Shown here piece by piece: positions 7,384-14,917 of a stretch of DNA of 64,000 nucleotides. Made by a program: the position numbers and the translations under genes. Source of the DNA: Agromyces agglutinans (GTDB taxonomy: Bacteria; Actinomycetota; Actinomycetes; Actinomycetales; Microbacteriaceae); the NCBI RefSeq assembly GCF_009647605.1, contig NZ_WJIF01000005.1, positions 124,001-188,000 of the forward strand, read 5' to 3'. The notes below the pieces were generated by a model that saw only the letters and a list, made by a program, of their open reading frames with translations, was not told where the DNA came from and made no database searches. Numbering within the stretch: the stretch's first letter is position 1; each line of letters begins with the position of its first letter.

Positions 7384-8370
7384 ATGCTGCACGAACCCCT
7401 CCTGATCGACGAACCGATCCACACCTCCCGCCTGGCGCTCCGCCCGCACCGCGAGGACGACCTGGACGACCTCCTCGCCTTCCACGGCGATCCCGAGGTC
7501 GTCCGCTTCCTCCCGTGGCCGGTGCGCGACCGGGAGGCGACCCGGGTCGCCCTCACCGCGAAGCTCGAGCAGGCGGTCCTGCCCGAGCCCGGCCGATGGC
7601 TGGTCCTCGCCGTCGAGCTGCGCGAGACGCAGACCGTGATCGGCGAGGTGCTCCTGAAGTGGTCGAGCGCCGAAGACCGGCAGGGCGAACTGGGCTTCGC
7701 CTTCGGGCGCGCCCACCACGGCCGCGGCTATGCCGCCGAGGCCGGCGCGGAGATGCTGCGCCTCGGGTTCGACCGTCTCGGCCTGCACCGCATCACGGCG
7801 GTGTGCCTCGAGGACAACCTCGCGTCGGCCCGCCTCCTCGGACGCCTCGGCTTCGCCCAGGAGGCGCGACTCGTCGACAACATCCGGTTCAAGGGCGACT
7901 GGTCGACGCAGCTCCTCTACGCGCTGACCGAGGATGCCTGGCGGTCGCCGACCGCCCAGGCGCCGACCGACCGGCGCGAGATCGAGGCACTGGTCGATGC
8001 CTTCTTCGCGGCCTTCACCTCCGGCCCGGACGTCGCCGCGCGCCTCGACGGCCTGCGCGACCTGATGCTGCCGGAGGCGGTCATCGTGCGCACGGGGGAC
8101 CTGACGCCCGCCGTGTCGGGGGTCGAGGCGTTCATCGCACCGCGGCAGGCGATCCTGACCGACGGCACGCTCGTGGACTTCCACGAGCGCGCGCAGCCCG
8201 GTCGACTCGAGGTGTCCGGCGACTTCGCCCAGTGGTTCGGGCGGTACGCCAAGGCGGGGGTGCTGCACGGCGAGCCGTTCGTCGGCGGAGGCGCGAAGTC
8301 GATGCAGTTCGTGCGCACCGGCGCCGGCTGGCGGATCAGCGCCGCCGTCTGGCAGGACGACGCAGCGTGA
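7384..8370 (+). CDS. GNAT acetyltransferase fused to a SnoaL-like domain
   Basis: 328 residues. The first half (about 5-185) is a RimJ/RimL-type GNAT domain: TSRLALRPHREDDLDDLLAF at the start, and GFAFGRAHHGRGYAAEAG, the acetyl-CoA loop. The second half (about 195-328) looks like a SnoaL/DUF4440 (NTF2-like) fold: REIEALVDAFFAAF, FAQWFGRYAKAG and AGWRISAAVWQ. The ATG at 7384 has AAAGG a few bases upstream; longer in-frame starts run through repeats and were rejected. The fusion suggests that the NTF2-like part binds or modifies the acetyl acceptor, but the substrate is unknown. Confidence 0.8.
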   Translation: MLHEPLLIDEPIHTSRLALRPHREDDLDDLLAFHGDPEVVRFLPWPVRDREATRVALTAKLEQAVLPEPGRWLVLAVELRETQTVIGEVLLKWSSAEDRQGELGFAFGRAHHGRGYAAEAGAEMLRLGFDRLGLHRITAVCLEDNLASARLLGRLGFAQEARLVDNIRFKGDWSTQLLYALTEDAWRSPTAQAPTDRREIEALVDAFFAAFTSGPDVAARLDGLRDLMLPEAVIVRTGDLTPAVSGVEAFIAPRQAILTDGTLVDFHERAQPGRLEVSGDFAQWFGRYAKAGVLHGEPFVGGGAKSMQFVRTGAGWRISAAVWQDDAA

Positions 8371-8420
8371 GGCACGGCCCGGGCGCGAGCGCCGAGCGCG
8401 CGGCGCCGAGCGCGCACCCC

Positions 8421-9056
8421 CTACGCCAGCAGCCCTCGCTGGAACCCCACCGCGACCGCCGCCGCGCGGTCGTTGACGCCGAGCTTCGCGTAGATGTGCA
8501 GCACGTGCGTCTTGACGGTGGCCTCGCTGATGAACAGGCGCGCCGCGGACTCGCGGTTCGTCGCGCCCGCCGCGATCAGCCGCAGGACCTCGAGTTCGCG
8601 GTCGCTGAGCGGCGGCGGCGACTCGGGCTCGCGCACGCGCCCCATGAGCCGCATGGCCACCGACGGCGCGAGCACCGCCTCGCCGCGCGACGCGGCGACG
8701 ACGGCGCGCATGAGCTCGTCGCTCGGGGCATCCTTCAGCAGGTAGCCGGTGGCGCCCGCCTCGATCGCCGGCAGCACCTCGCTCTCGGTGTCGAACGTCG
8801 TGAGCACGAGCACGCGAACCGCGGCGCCCTGCTCGGTGAGCCGCCGGATGGCGGTCACGCCGTCCATGCGGGGCATCCGCAGGTCCATGAGGATCACGTC
8901 GGGCGCGAGCGTGCGCGCGAGCGCCAGGGCCTCCTCGCCGTCGCCGGCCTCGCCGACGACCTCGAATCGGTCGTCGCCGGTGAACATGCCGCGAAGTCCG
9001 TCGCGCACGATCGGGTGGTCGTCGGCGATCAGCAGGCGGATGACGGGCTCAGGCAC
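8421..9056 (-). CDS. NarL/LuxR-family response regulator
   Basis: 211 residues. The receiver domain (about 5-120) has the acidic pair ADDHP, phospho-acceptor Asp at about 58 (VILMDLRMP) and conserved Lys (GYLLKD). The C-terminal LuxR helix-turn-helix (about 145-205) reads LSDREVEVL-like with TNRESAARLFISEATVKTH. The GTG at 9056 overlaps the kinase stop by eight bases, so translation is coupled. It should act with the sensor kinase and probably controls the adjacent ABC exporter genes, as in many actinobacterial kinase/regulator/ABC-2 clusters. Confidence 0.92.
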   Translation of the reverse strand: MPEPVIRLLIADDHPIVRDGLRGMFTGDDRFEVVGEAGDGEEALALARTLAPDVILMDLRMPRMDGVTAIRRLTEQGAAVRVLVLTTFDTESEVLPAIEAGATGYLLKDAPSDELMRAVVAASRGEAVLAPSVAMRLMGRVREPESPPPLSDRELEVLRLIAAGATNRESAARLFISEATVKTHVLHIYAKLGVNDRAAAVAVGFQRGLLA

Positions 9057-10308
9057 TCGGTTCCTTCCGACGCACGGCCGGGACGCCGGCGGCGATCGCC
9101 GTTCCGCCGCCCGGTTCGGACTCGACCTCGAACGTACCGCCGAGCCGCGTCGCGCGCTGCCGCATCGAGGTGAGGCCGAAGCCCCCGCCGGGCGATCCAC
9201 CCGCCACGTCGGCTGCGCCCGCCGCATCGAACCCGACCCCGTCGTCGCGCACGTCGAGCGTGACGACGTCGTCCATGTACGAGAGCGTGAGGCCGACGCG
9301 CGTCGCGTTCGCGTGCTTGGCGACGTTCGCGAGCGCCTCCTGCGCGATGCGCAGCAGGGTGACCTCGGTCTCCGGATGCATCGGCTCTGCGGTGCCGGTC
9401 GTCACGACCTCGACGGGCACGCCGGTGAGTTCGCTCCATTCGGCTGCGACCGTCGCGATCGCCTCGGGCAGATGGGCGGACTCGAGCTGGGTCGGCCCGA
9501 TGGCCTGGACCGAGCGGCGCGCCTCGGCGAGTCCGTCGCGTGCCAGCCGGGCCGCGTGGTCGACATGGCGGCGCCGGAGTTCCGCATCGCCCGCCTCGTC
9601 GGCACGCACCGCGGCCTGCAACTGCGTCACGATGCCCGTGAACCCCTGGGCGAGCGTGTCGTGGATCTCGCGCGCGAGCCGCTGGCGTTCGTCGGTCACG
9701 CCGGCCTCTCGAGCCTGCACGAGCAACTGGGCGTGCAGGCCCTCGTTCTCGCGGATGGTCTCCTCGAGCCGGGCCACCATGCGCGTGCGCTCGGTGCTGC
9801 GCTCGAGCGTCACGTCGCCGAGGAAGCTGAACACGCCGACGAGCGCGACCATCGCGACGATGAAGAGCACGTACGTCACGATCGCGTCGGGTCGCGGTTC
9901 GGGCAGCCCGCCCATGAACGCGGTGATGCTGATGGTCGCGGTCGCCGCGACGCCGACGAAGCGCCAGATCCCCGGCAGGTACCGCCACGAGTGGATGTAT
10001 CCGGTGAAGCCGAAGAAGCTCGCGAACCACGGGTCGCGAGCGCTCAGCACCCCGATGAGGACGATGAGGCCGACGACGTAGACGGACCCCGGCGTGCGGC
10101 GAGCGCTCATCGCCCACATCCACACCGCGGCGAGCGCGGCGATGCCCACGGTGACGAGCCGTTCGGGCCACGGCTGCTGGCCCGTCAGCAGGGCCAGCAG
10201 GGTCGAACAGCCGAGGAGGACGTACGGCACGAGGGCGAGCAGCCGCTCGAGCTGCTGCTCGCGTCGTTCGAGCGACGAACCGGATGCCTCGATCGCGATC
10301 ACTCCCAC
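9049..10308 (-). CDS. Membrane sensor histidine kinase (HisKA_3 type)
   Basis: 419 residues. About five to six membrane helices occupy residues 22-165, with almost no extracellular domain, suggesting sensing within the membrane. A coiled coil precedes the dimerisation/phosphoacceptor domain (ERQRLAREIHDTLAQGF, His at about 216). The ATPase domain has N-box LRIAQEALANVAKHANA and G-box DDGVGFD. The start is a GTG at 10308; another GTG at 10302 gives a 4-bp overlap with the permease stop and is a good alternative. It pairs with the response regulator downstream. This compact intramembrane kinase type often senses cell-envelope stress or antimicrobial peptides. Confidence 0.92.
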   Translation of the reverse strand: MGVIAIEASGSSLERREQQLERLLALVPYVLLGCSTLLALLTGQQPWPERLVTVGIAALAAVWMWAMSARRTPGSVYVVGLIVLIGVLSARDPWFASFFGFTGYIHSWRYLPGIWRFVGVAATATISITAFMGGLPEPRPDAIVTYVLFIVAMVALVGVFSFLGDVTLERSTERTRMVARLEETIRENEGLHAQLLVQAREAGVTDERQRLAREIHDTLAQGFTGIVTQLQAAVRADEAGDAELRRRHVDHAARLARDGLAEARRSVQAIGPTQLESAHLPEAIATVAAEWSELTGVPVEVVTTGTAEPMHPETEVTLLRIAQEALANVAKHANATRVGLTLSYMDDVVTLDVRDDGVGFDAAGAADVAGGSPGGGFGLTSMRQRATRLGGTFEVESEPGGGTAIAAGVPAVRRKEPSA

Positions 10309-11012
10309 CGGAAGAACCGTGCCGCGGCCAGGCTGACGAGGATCGCGTACGCGGCCATGACGCCCAGCAGCAGCGGGTCGGGGGCACCGCCCGTCCAGAC
10401 GTCGGCGAGGCTCTGGCGGAAGGCGCCCAGCGGGGTGAACTCCCCGATCCGCACCACGATAGCGGGCATCTGGCTCGCGGGCTGGATGAGGCCGGCGAGG
10501 AACGCCATCGGGAAGTAGAGCAGCACGCCGATGCCGTTCGCGGCGCGGCCGCTCGGCGCGAGGGCGGCGATCAGCAGGCCGATGGCGAACATCGACGCCG
10601 TGCCGAGGGTGAACACGAGCGCGAAGCTCAGCGGGTTCGCGGGCATCCGTGCGCCGAGGGCGGCACCCGCGACGGCCAGGAGCAGCCCGCAGCTGAGGAC
10701 CGCGAGCGCGAACTGCAGCACGAGCTGCACCGTCAGCAGGCTCACGGGCCGCACCGGCGTCGTCGAGAGCCGCCGCAGGATGCCCTTCTCGCGGTACGTG
10801 GCGAGCGCGGTCGGCATGAGGTACAGCGCCACCAGCCCGATCGCGATCGCGATCGTCATGGGCAGCAGGGTCGTGTCGCCGGGCCCGATCGAGCTGCCGA
10901 AGACGACGAGGATGAACAGCGGGATGAGGAAGGTGAACAGCGAGCCCGGCTCTCGGACGAGCAGCTTGGTCTCGACGGTCGTGAGCTTGGCGGTGGCGGT
11001 TGCGGCGGTCAT
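10299..11012 (-). CDS. ABC-2-type transporter permease
   Basis: 237 residues with six predicted membrane helices, in the DrrB-like ABC-2 family. There is a cytoplasmic N-terminus (VETKLLVREPGSLFTFLIPL), the motif YREKGILRRLSTTPVRP between helices 2 and 3, and PSGRAANGIGVLLYFPMAFLA near the end. AAAGGA lies upstream of the ATG at 11012. It forms an exporter with the ATPase encoded just before it (32 bases between genes) and overlaps the sensor kinase gene. Likely cargo is a drug, lipid or peptide. Confidence 0.9.
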   Translation of the reverse strand: MTAATATAKLTTVETKLLVREPGSLFTFLIPLFILVVFGSSIGPGDTTLLPMTIAIAIGLVALYLMPTALATYREKGILRRLSTTPVRPVSLLTVQLVLQFALAVLSCGLLLAVAGAALGARMPANPLSFALVFTLGTASMFAIGLLIAALAPSGRAANGIGVLLYFPMAFLAGLIQPASQMPAIVVRIGEFTPLGAFRQSLADVWTGGAPDPLLLGVMAAYAILVSLAAARFFRWE

Positions 11013-11044
11013 CGTCTGGGTCCTTTGCGTGCGGGGGTGCGTGG

Positions 11045-11962
11045 TCAGCGGTCGAAGCTGCGGCCGGTGAGGGCGACGAACGCGTCGTCGAGGGTGCGGG
11101 TGTCGATGCGGAGGTCGGAGACGAGCACGTGGTTGCGGGCGAGCACCGCAGTCACCGCCGTCGCGAAGTCGCCGCGGCCCGTGACGATCACCTGGGCACC
11201 CGAGCGCGTGACGGCCGAGACCCCGGGGAGGTCGCGGATGAGGTCGATCGCCGTGGCCGCGGCATCCGGTGCCGGCGTGAATCGCATCGCGTGCTCGGCG
11301 TCGACGGCGGCGATCAGGCCGGCCGGCGAGTCGATCGCGGCGATGCGGCCGTCGCTGAAGACGGCGACGCGGTCGCAGAGCTCCTCGACCTCGTCCATGA
11401 AGTGGCTGACCAGCACGACGGTCACGCCGGCGTCGCGGACCTGCTTGACGAGCTCCCAAGTGGCCCGGCGGGCCTGCGGGTCGAGGCCCGTCGTGAGCTC
11501 GTCGAGGAATGCGACCTGCGGGTTGCCGACGAGCGCCAGGGCGATGATCAGGCGCTGCTTCTGCCCGCCCGAGAGCTTCGCGAACCGCGTGTCGCGCCGG
11601 TCGGCGAGACCCCACTCGTCGAGGAGTTCGCGCCAGTCGCGCGGGTGCTCGTAGAACGACGCGTAGAGGTCGAGGGCCTCCCAGACCTTCAGGTTGTCGG
11701 GCAGCTGGGTGTGCTGGAGCTGCACCCCCACGACCTCGCGCAGCGCGGCGGCGTCGGCGATCGGGTCGAGGCCGAGCACGCGCACGGTGCCGCTGTCGGC
11801 TCGGCGCAGGCCCTCGATGATCTCGACCGTCGTCGTCTTGCCGGCGCCGTTCGGGCCGAGGATGCCGAAGATCTCGCCCGGCTCGACGGAGAAGGACACG
11901 TGGTCGAGCACGGTACGGCCGGAGTAGCTCTTGCAGAGGTCGGTGACGTCGATGACTGGCAT
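11045..11962 (-). CDS. ABC-2 transporter ATP-binding protein (DrrA-like)
   Basis: 305 residues. Walker A GPNGAGKTTT, signature LSGGQKQRL, Walker B VAFLDELTTGLDP and the switch His in VVLVSHFMDE are all present. A C-terminal extension of about 90 residues (RFTPAPDAAATAIDLIRDLP onward) is typical of DrrA-type exporters. I set the start at MPVIDVTDL (ATG 11962) rather than the upstream in-frame codons. Short palindromes (GACTC-GCG-GAGTC at 11970-11982) lie immediately before the start. It is the first gene of the ABC/two-component operon. Confidence 0.9.
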   Translation of the reverse strand: MPVIDVTDLCKSYSGRTVLDHVSFSVEPGEIFGILGPNGAGKTTTVEIIEGLRRADSGTVRVLGLDPIADAAALREVVGVQLQHTQLPDNLKVWEALDLYASFYEHPRDWRELLDEWGLADRRDTRFAKLSGGQKQRLIIALALVGNPQVAFLDELTTGLDPQARRATWELVKQVRDAGVTVVLVSHFMDEVEELCDRVAVFSDGRIAAIDSPAGLIAAVDAEHAMRFTPAPDAAATAIDLIRDLPGVSAVTRSGAQVIVTGRGDFATAVTAVLARNHVLVSDLRIDTRTLDDAFVALTGRSFDR

Positions 11963-11969
11963 GACTCGA

Positions 11970-12047
11970 GACTCGCGGAGTCGCGCGCGCGGCCCATCGA
12001 CTGCGCGGCCACCGTCGCGCGCGACGGGGTGGATTCGAGAATCCACC
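11970..12047. promoter_or_regulatory. Palindromes between the ferredoxin-like gene and the ABC operon
   Basis: GACTC-GCG-GAGTC at 11970-11982 is a 13-bp palindrome eight bases upstream of the ABC ATPase start and could be an operator. GGTGGATT-CGAG-AATCCACC at 12028-12047 is a perfect 8-bp stem with a 4-base loop, 21 bases downstream of the ferredoxin-like stop; it could be a terminator (no T tract follows) or a regulator site. Together they suggest that the ABC operon has its own promoter here. Confidence 0.5.
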
Positions 12048-12067
12048 GAACGGTTGATGCGCCGGGT

Positions 12068-12961
12068 TCACCCCTCGACGCGGATGCCTCGCAGGGCCCA
12101 CTGCCGCACGCGCACGAAGCGGGTCGCCGCGCACGTCGACCGGAGCGGCGGCGAGGACTCCGCGACGAGGTCGACCACGACGGAAGCGCCGCCGTCGAGC
12201 GCGAGCCGCACGATCCAGCCGTCGTCCGTCGCGATCTCGTCGACCGGCGGATATGCCGCGATCCGCTCGTCGCCGAACTCCCGGCGGGCGTAGTGCTGCG
12301 CGGCCTGCACGGGGTGGGTCAGCGAGCTGCGTCCGCGCAGCAGTTCGGGCACGACGCGCCCGCCCTCGTACGCCTCGGCGATGCGCACGGGATCCCCGTC
12401 GTCGGCATAGCCCGAGTACAGCCCCTCGGGGAGGACCACCATCGTGCCCGCGAACCGGTCGCCGCCGAGGTGGGAGCACTCCCACGTCTGCTCGGGGCGC
12501 GCGGCGGCGAGCGCGGTCGCGACGCGCCGGCCGCGCACGGCGCAGCAGCGGTCGTGCCGGCCGTGGGCGCAGACCGCGTAGACGGGCTCGTCCGAGGGCA
12601 CCCCGGTGGATCCGTCGAGCGGCACCTCGAGCAGGTCGGCGGCGTGCGCGACCTCGCCCCAGACGATGCGCTCAGCGCCCGGGCGCGAGTCGACGATCGC
12701 CCACCGCTGGGCCGGTGGCGCCGTGCGCCGGCCGGTGCGACGGATCGCGAGGATGCGCATCTCGGCCGCCTCGACCCGGCGCACGAGCGCCCGGCCGATC
12801 TCGCGGTCGAACGGTGCGTCGAGCAGCGCGTTCGGGCCCCACGCGGCCGGCACCTCGAGCAGGAACCAGCGCAGGCCGCGCGGCGCGGTGCCGGCGAGCG
12901 GGTCGCCGCGTTCGCGCGCGCCGTCGCTGCACGGCGTCCAGTGCTCGGGAGCGAGGGTCAC
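12068..12961 (-). CDS. Sucrase/ferredoxin-like protein
   Basis: 297 residues of the Suc_Fer-like family, whose C-terminal half is a thioredoxin-fold [2Fe-2S] ferredoxin-like domain. Candidate ligands and motifs are YAVCAHGRHDRCCAVRGRR, then WECSHLGGDRFAGTMVVLPEGLYSGY. The GTG start at 12961 overlaps the stop of the JmjC gene as GTGA, so the two proteins are made together. Given this coupling, an attractive role is electron supply to, or iron maintenance of, the oxygenase; this is inference. The N-terminal part (about 1-150) has no recognised function. Confidence 0.85.
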   Translation of the reverse strand: MTLAPEHWTPCSDGARERGDPLAGTAPRGLRWFLLEVPAAWGPNALLDAPFDREIGRALVRRVEAAEMRILAIRRTGRRTAPPAQRWAIVDSRPGAERIVWGEVAHAADLLEVPLDGSTGVPSDEPVYAVCAHGRHDRCCAVRGRRVATALAAARPEQTWECSHLGGDRFAGTMVVLPEGLYSGYADDGDPVRIAEAYEGGRVVPELLRGRSSLTHPVQAAQHYARREFGDERIAAYPPVDEIATDDGWIVRLALDGGASVVVDLVAESSPPLRSTCAATRFVRVRQWALRGIRVEG

Positions 12962-14232
12962 CCGGATGCCACCGCGAATCCCTCGCGGACCAGTCGGCGC
13001 GCGACGACGAGGGCGCTGTCGGCGTCGAGGCCCGGCAGGTCGCCGACCGCGACGGGCGAGCCTTCGGCGAGCCGGCGCACCGCGGGCTCGGCCTCGATCG
13101 GCAGCGAGAGCGACGTCGTGCGGCCCACGACGCGGACACGGTCGCCGTCGACCTCGATCCGCGATCGCAGCGCCTCGCGCCAGCGGACCGTGCTCGACGC
13201 GTCGAGCGTCGCCAGGGCCTCGAGCGTCGCGAGCGGCGCCAGCGGCTCGGGGCGGATGTCGCCCTCGAACCGCCGCGCGAGCGCGGCCGCGGCGTCCGAG
13301 GCATCCGATCGTTCGAGCAGTTCGGCGAGCGCGTCGACGGTCTCGCGGACGATGCCGGCGAACGCGTCGACGTCGTCGAAGTCGACGCCGAGCGGCAGCG
13401 ACGCGCGCAGCCGATCGCTCTCGCCGACGCGGGCGACGAGCGCCTGCACGACGTCTGCGCGCGTGTAGGCCGACATGCCGATCGTCAGGTGCACCGAGGT
13501 CGCGTCGCCGCCCGCGGTCGCGGAGTGGATCCAGCCGCGCGGCAGGTACAGCGCGTCGCCCGGGCGCAGCACGGCGTCGATCGCGGGCTCGTCGAGCGCC
13601 GCACGCGCGACGGCCTCGCGGTGCTGGCTCCACGGCTGCGACGCGAGCGGGTCGACGTGCACGGGTTCGTGGATGCGCCAGTGCTTCTCGCCCGAGATCT
13701 GCAGCACGAACACGTCGTGCGTGTCGTAGTGCGGGTCGAATCCCTGCGAGCCGGGCGGCGTGACGTACGCGTTCACCTGCACCGGATGCCCCAGCTCGCC
13801 GACGAGCGCGCGTGTGAAGTCGATGATGGGCGGCCAGAGGCGGTGGAGCCCCTGCAGCACGATCGTGGCGCCGTCCGCGAACCGCGCGAGCACGCGGTCG
13901 CTCGCGACCTGGTCGCCCACCTCGGCGCCGAAACCGCCCGAGCCGGTGTACGCGGAGGCCGGCAGCACCGAGCCCTCCTTCGCCATCCGGATGAACGGCG
14001 TTCGCACGCCGCGGCGGGTGACCAGCTCGTCGACCGCGTCGGCCGAGAAGAGGTCGGCGAAGCCGGCGGCGTCCGCCGAATCGCCCGCGCCGTCCGGGCC
14101 GTCGCCGAGTTCGCTCGCCCGCGACAGCAGCGCCTCGCGGCCCCAGTACCGGTCGGCGAACGTCTCCGTCGGCACCGCGATGCATCGCGAAAGCGCGGGC
14201 CGGAGCTCCGACCCGCGCTCACTCGCCGCCAC
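12958..14232 (-). CDS. JmjC/cupin-type 2-oxoglutarate-dependent protein hydroxylase
   Basis: 424 residues related to the ribosomal-oxygenase (YcfD/ROXA, MINA/NO66-like) cupin_4 family. The iron triad is visible: His168-x-Asp170 in GFDPHYDTHDVFVLQISGEKHW and His236 in GDALYLPRGWIHSA. The domain order (JmjC, helical dimerisation region, C-terminal winged-helix-like part) and length fit that family, which hydroxylates Arg, His, Asn or Asp in proteins. The GTG start at 14232 shares a base with the stop of the repeat-peptide gene, and its stop overlaps the ferredoxin-like gene. Substrate is unproven; the upstream Asp/Asn/His-rich peptide is the obvious candidate. Confidence 0.88.
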   Translation of the reverse strand: MAASERGSELRPALSRCIAVPTETFADRYWGREALLSRASELGDGPDGAGDSADAAGFADLFSADAVDELVTRRGVRTPFIRMAKEGSVLPASAYTGSGGFGAEVGDQVASDRVLARFADGATIVLQGLHRLWPPIIDFTRALVGELGHPVQVNAYVTPPGSQGFDPHYDTHDVFVLQISGEKHWRIHEPVHVDPLASQPWSQHREAVARAALDEPAIDAVLRPGDALYLPRGWIHSATAGGDATSVHLTIGMSAYTRADVVQALVARVGESDRLRASLPLGVDFDDVDAFAGIVRETVDALAELLERSDASDAAAALARRFEGDIRPEPLAPLATLEALATLDASSTVRWREALRSRIEVDGDRVRVVGRTTSLSLPIEAEPAVRRLAEGSPVAVGDLPGLDADSALVVARRLVREGFAVASG

Positions 14233-14489
14233 TACGCCGATCCGTCGGCGCCGCCGTCGTGGCCCTCCGGGTTCGCGCCGCCGTCGGCGGTGCCTTCGCC
14301 GCCGGCCGCCGATCCGTCGGCCCCGCCGTCGTGCCCACCCGGGTTCGCGCCGCCGTCGGCCGTGCCCTCGCCCGCGGCCGCCGAACCGTCGGCCCCGCCG
14401 TCGTGACCCGACGGGTTCGCCCCGCCGTCGGCCACGCCCTCGCCGCCGTCGCCCGGCTCGTTCGTGATGTCGTCGTCACCGATGGACAT
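14232..14489 (-). CDS. Asp/Asn/His/Gly repeat peptide, candidate substrate of the JmjC enzyme
   Basis: An 85-residue peptide starting MSIGDDDITNEP, then three near-identical copies of a 24-residue unit reading DGGANPxGHDGGADGSA plus a short Gly/Glu/Ala linker. At the DNA level this is a 72-bp tandem repeat with many synonymous or conservative differences, which argues for selection on the protein. There are no Cys, aromatic or hydrophobic residues, so it cannot fold as a normal globule. AAGGGGGA precedes the ATG. Each unit offers Asp, Asn and His residues that JmjC enzymes can hydroxylate. A metal-binding role is conceivable. I do not recognise a characterised homologue. Confidence 0.8.
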   Translation of the reverse strand: MSIGDDDITNEPGDGGEGVADGGANPSGHDGGADGSAAAGEGTADGGANPGGHDGGADGSAAGGEGTADGGANPEGHDGGADGSA

Positions 14490-14534
14490 GCGATTCCCCC
14501 TTCGCCATCGCCGCGACCCGGCGTCGCGGCACGT

Positions 14535-14548
14535 CTGGCGCCAGCGTA
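14535..14548 (-). promoter_or_regulatory. Promoter and palindrome before the repeat-peptide gene
   Basis: Reading leftward, a -10-like TACGCT (14548-14543) lies about 54 bases before the ATG and partly overlaps a perfect 10-bp palindrome CTGGCGCCAG (14535-14544). This would place an operator over the -10/start-site region. No good -35 is visible. It indicates that the cassette has its own promoter separate from the ArsR gene upstream. Confidence 0.4.
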
Positions 14549-14599
14549 GCCACCGGGCGGCTCGCGGGCCACGGGTTGACAGTGAACGTCGGGCGACGG

Positions 14600-14917
14600 C
14601 TAGAGGCCCTCCGCGATCTCCTTGATCGCGGCGAGCCGGCGGTCCCACTCGGCGCCGATCGCGTCGAGGCGGCGCGCAGTGGCGCTGAGCTCGGACCCGA
14701 TCACCCGGTACCGCACCTCGCGGCCGACCCGGATCGGCTCGACGACGCCGACCTCGGCGAGCACGGCGAGGTGCTTCGCGATGGCCTGGCGGGTGACGGG
14801 CAGGCGCCCGGCGAGGGCCGACGCCGACGCGTCGCCCTCGCCGAGCGCGGCCAGGATGCTCCACCTGGTCTCGTCCCCGAGTGCCGCGAACACCGGGACC
14901 AGCGCCTGCATCGTCAT
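14600..14917 (-). CDS. ArsR-family winged-helix regulator
   Basis: 105 residues: VFAALGDETRWSILAALGEGDASASALAGRLPVTRQAIAKHLAVLAEVGVV is the whole ArsR DNA-binding fold. The metal-binding ELCVC motif of ArsR/SmtB sensors is absent, so this is the non-metal branch usually paired with SRPBCC proteins. The ATG at 14917 overlaps the SRPBCC stop as ATGA. It probably regulates its own operon, including the SRPBCC gene and maybe the MFS pump upstream. Confidence 0.9.
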   Translation of the reverse strand: MTMQALVPVFAALGDETRWSILAALGEGDASASALAGRLPVTRQAIAKHLAVLAEVGVVEPIRVGREVRYRVIGSELSATARRLDAIGAEWDRRLAAIKEIAEGL

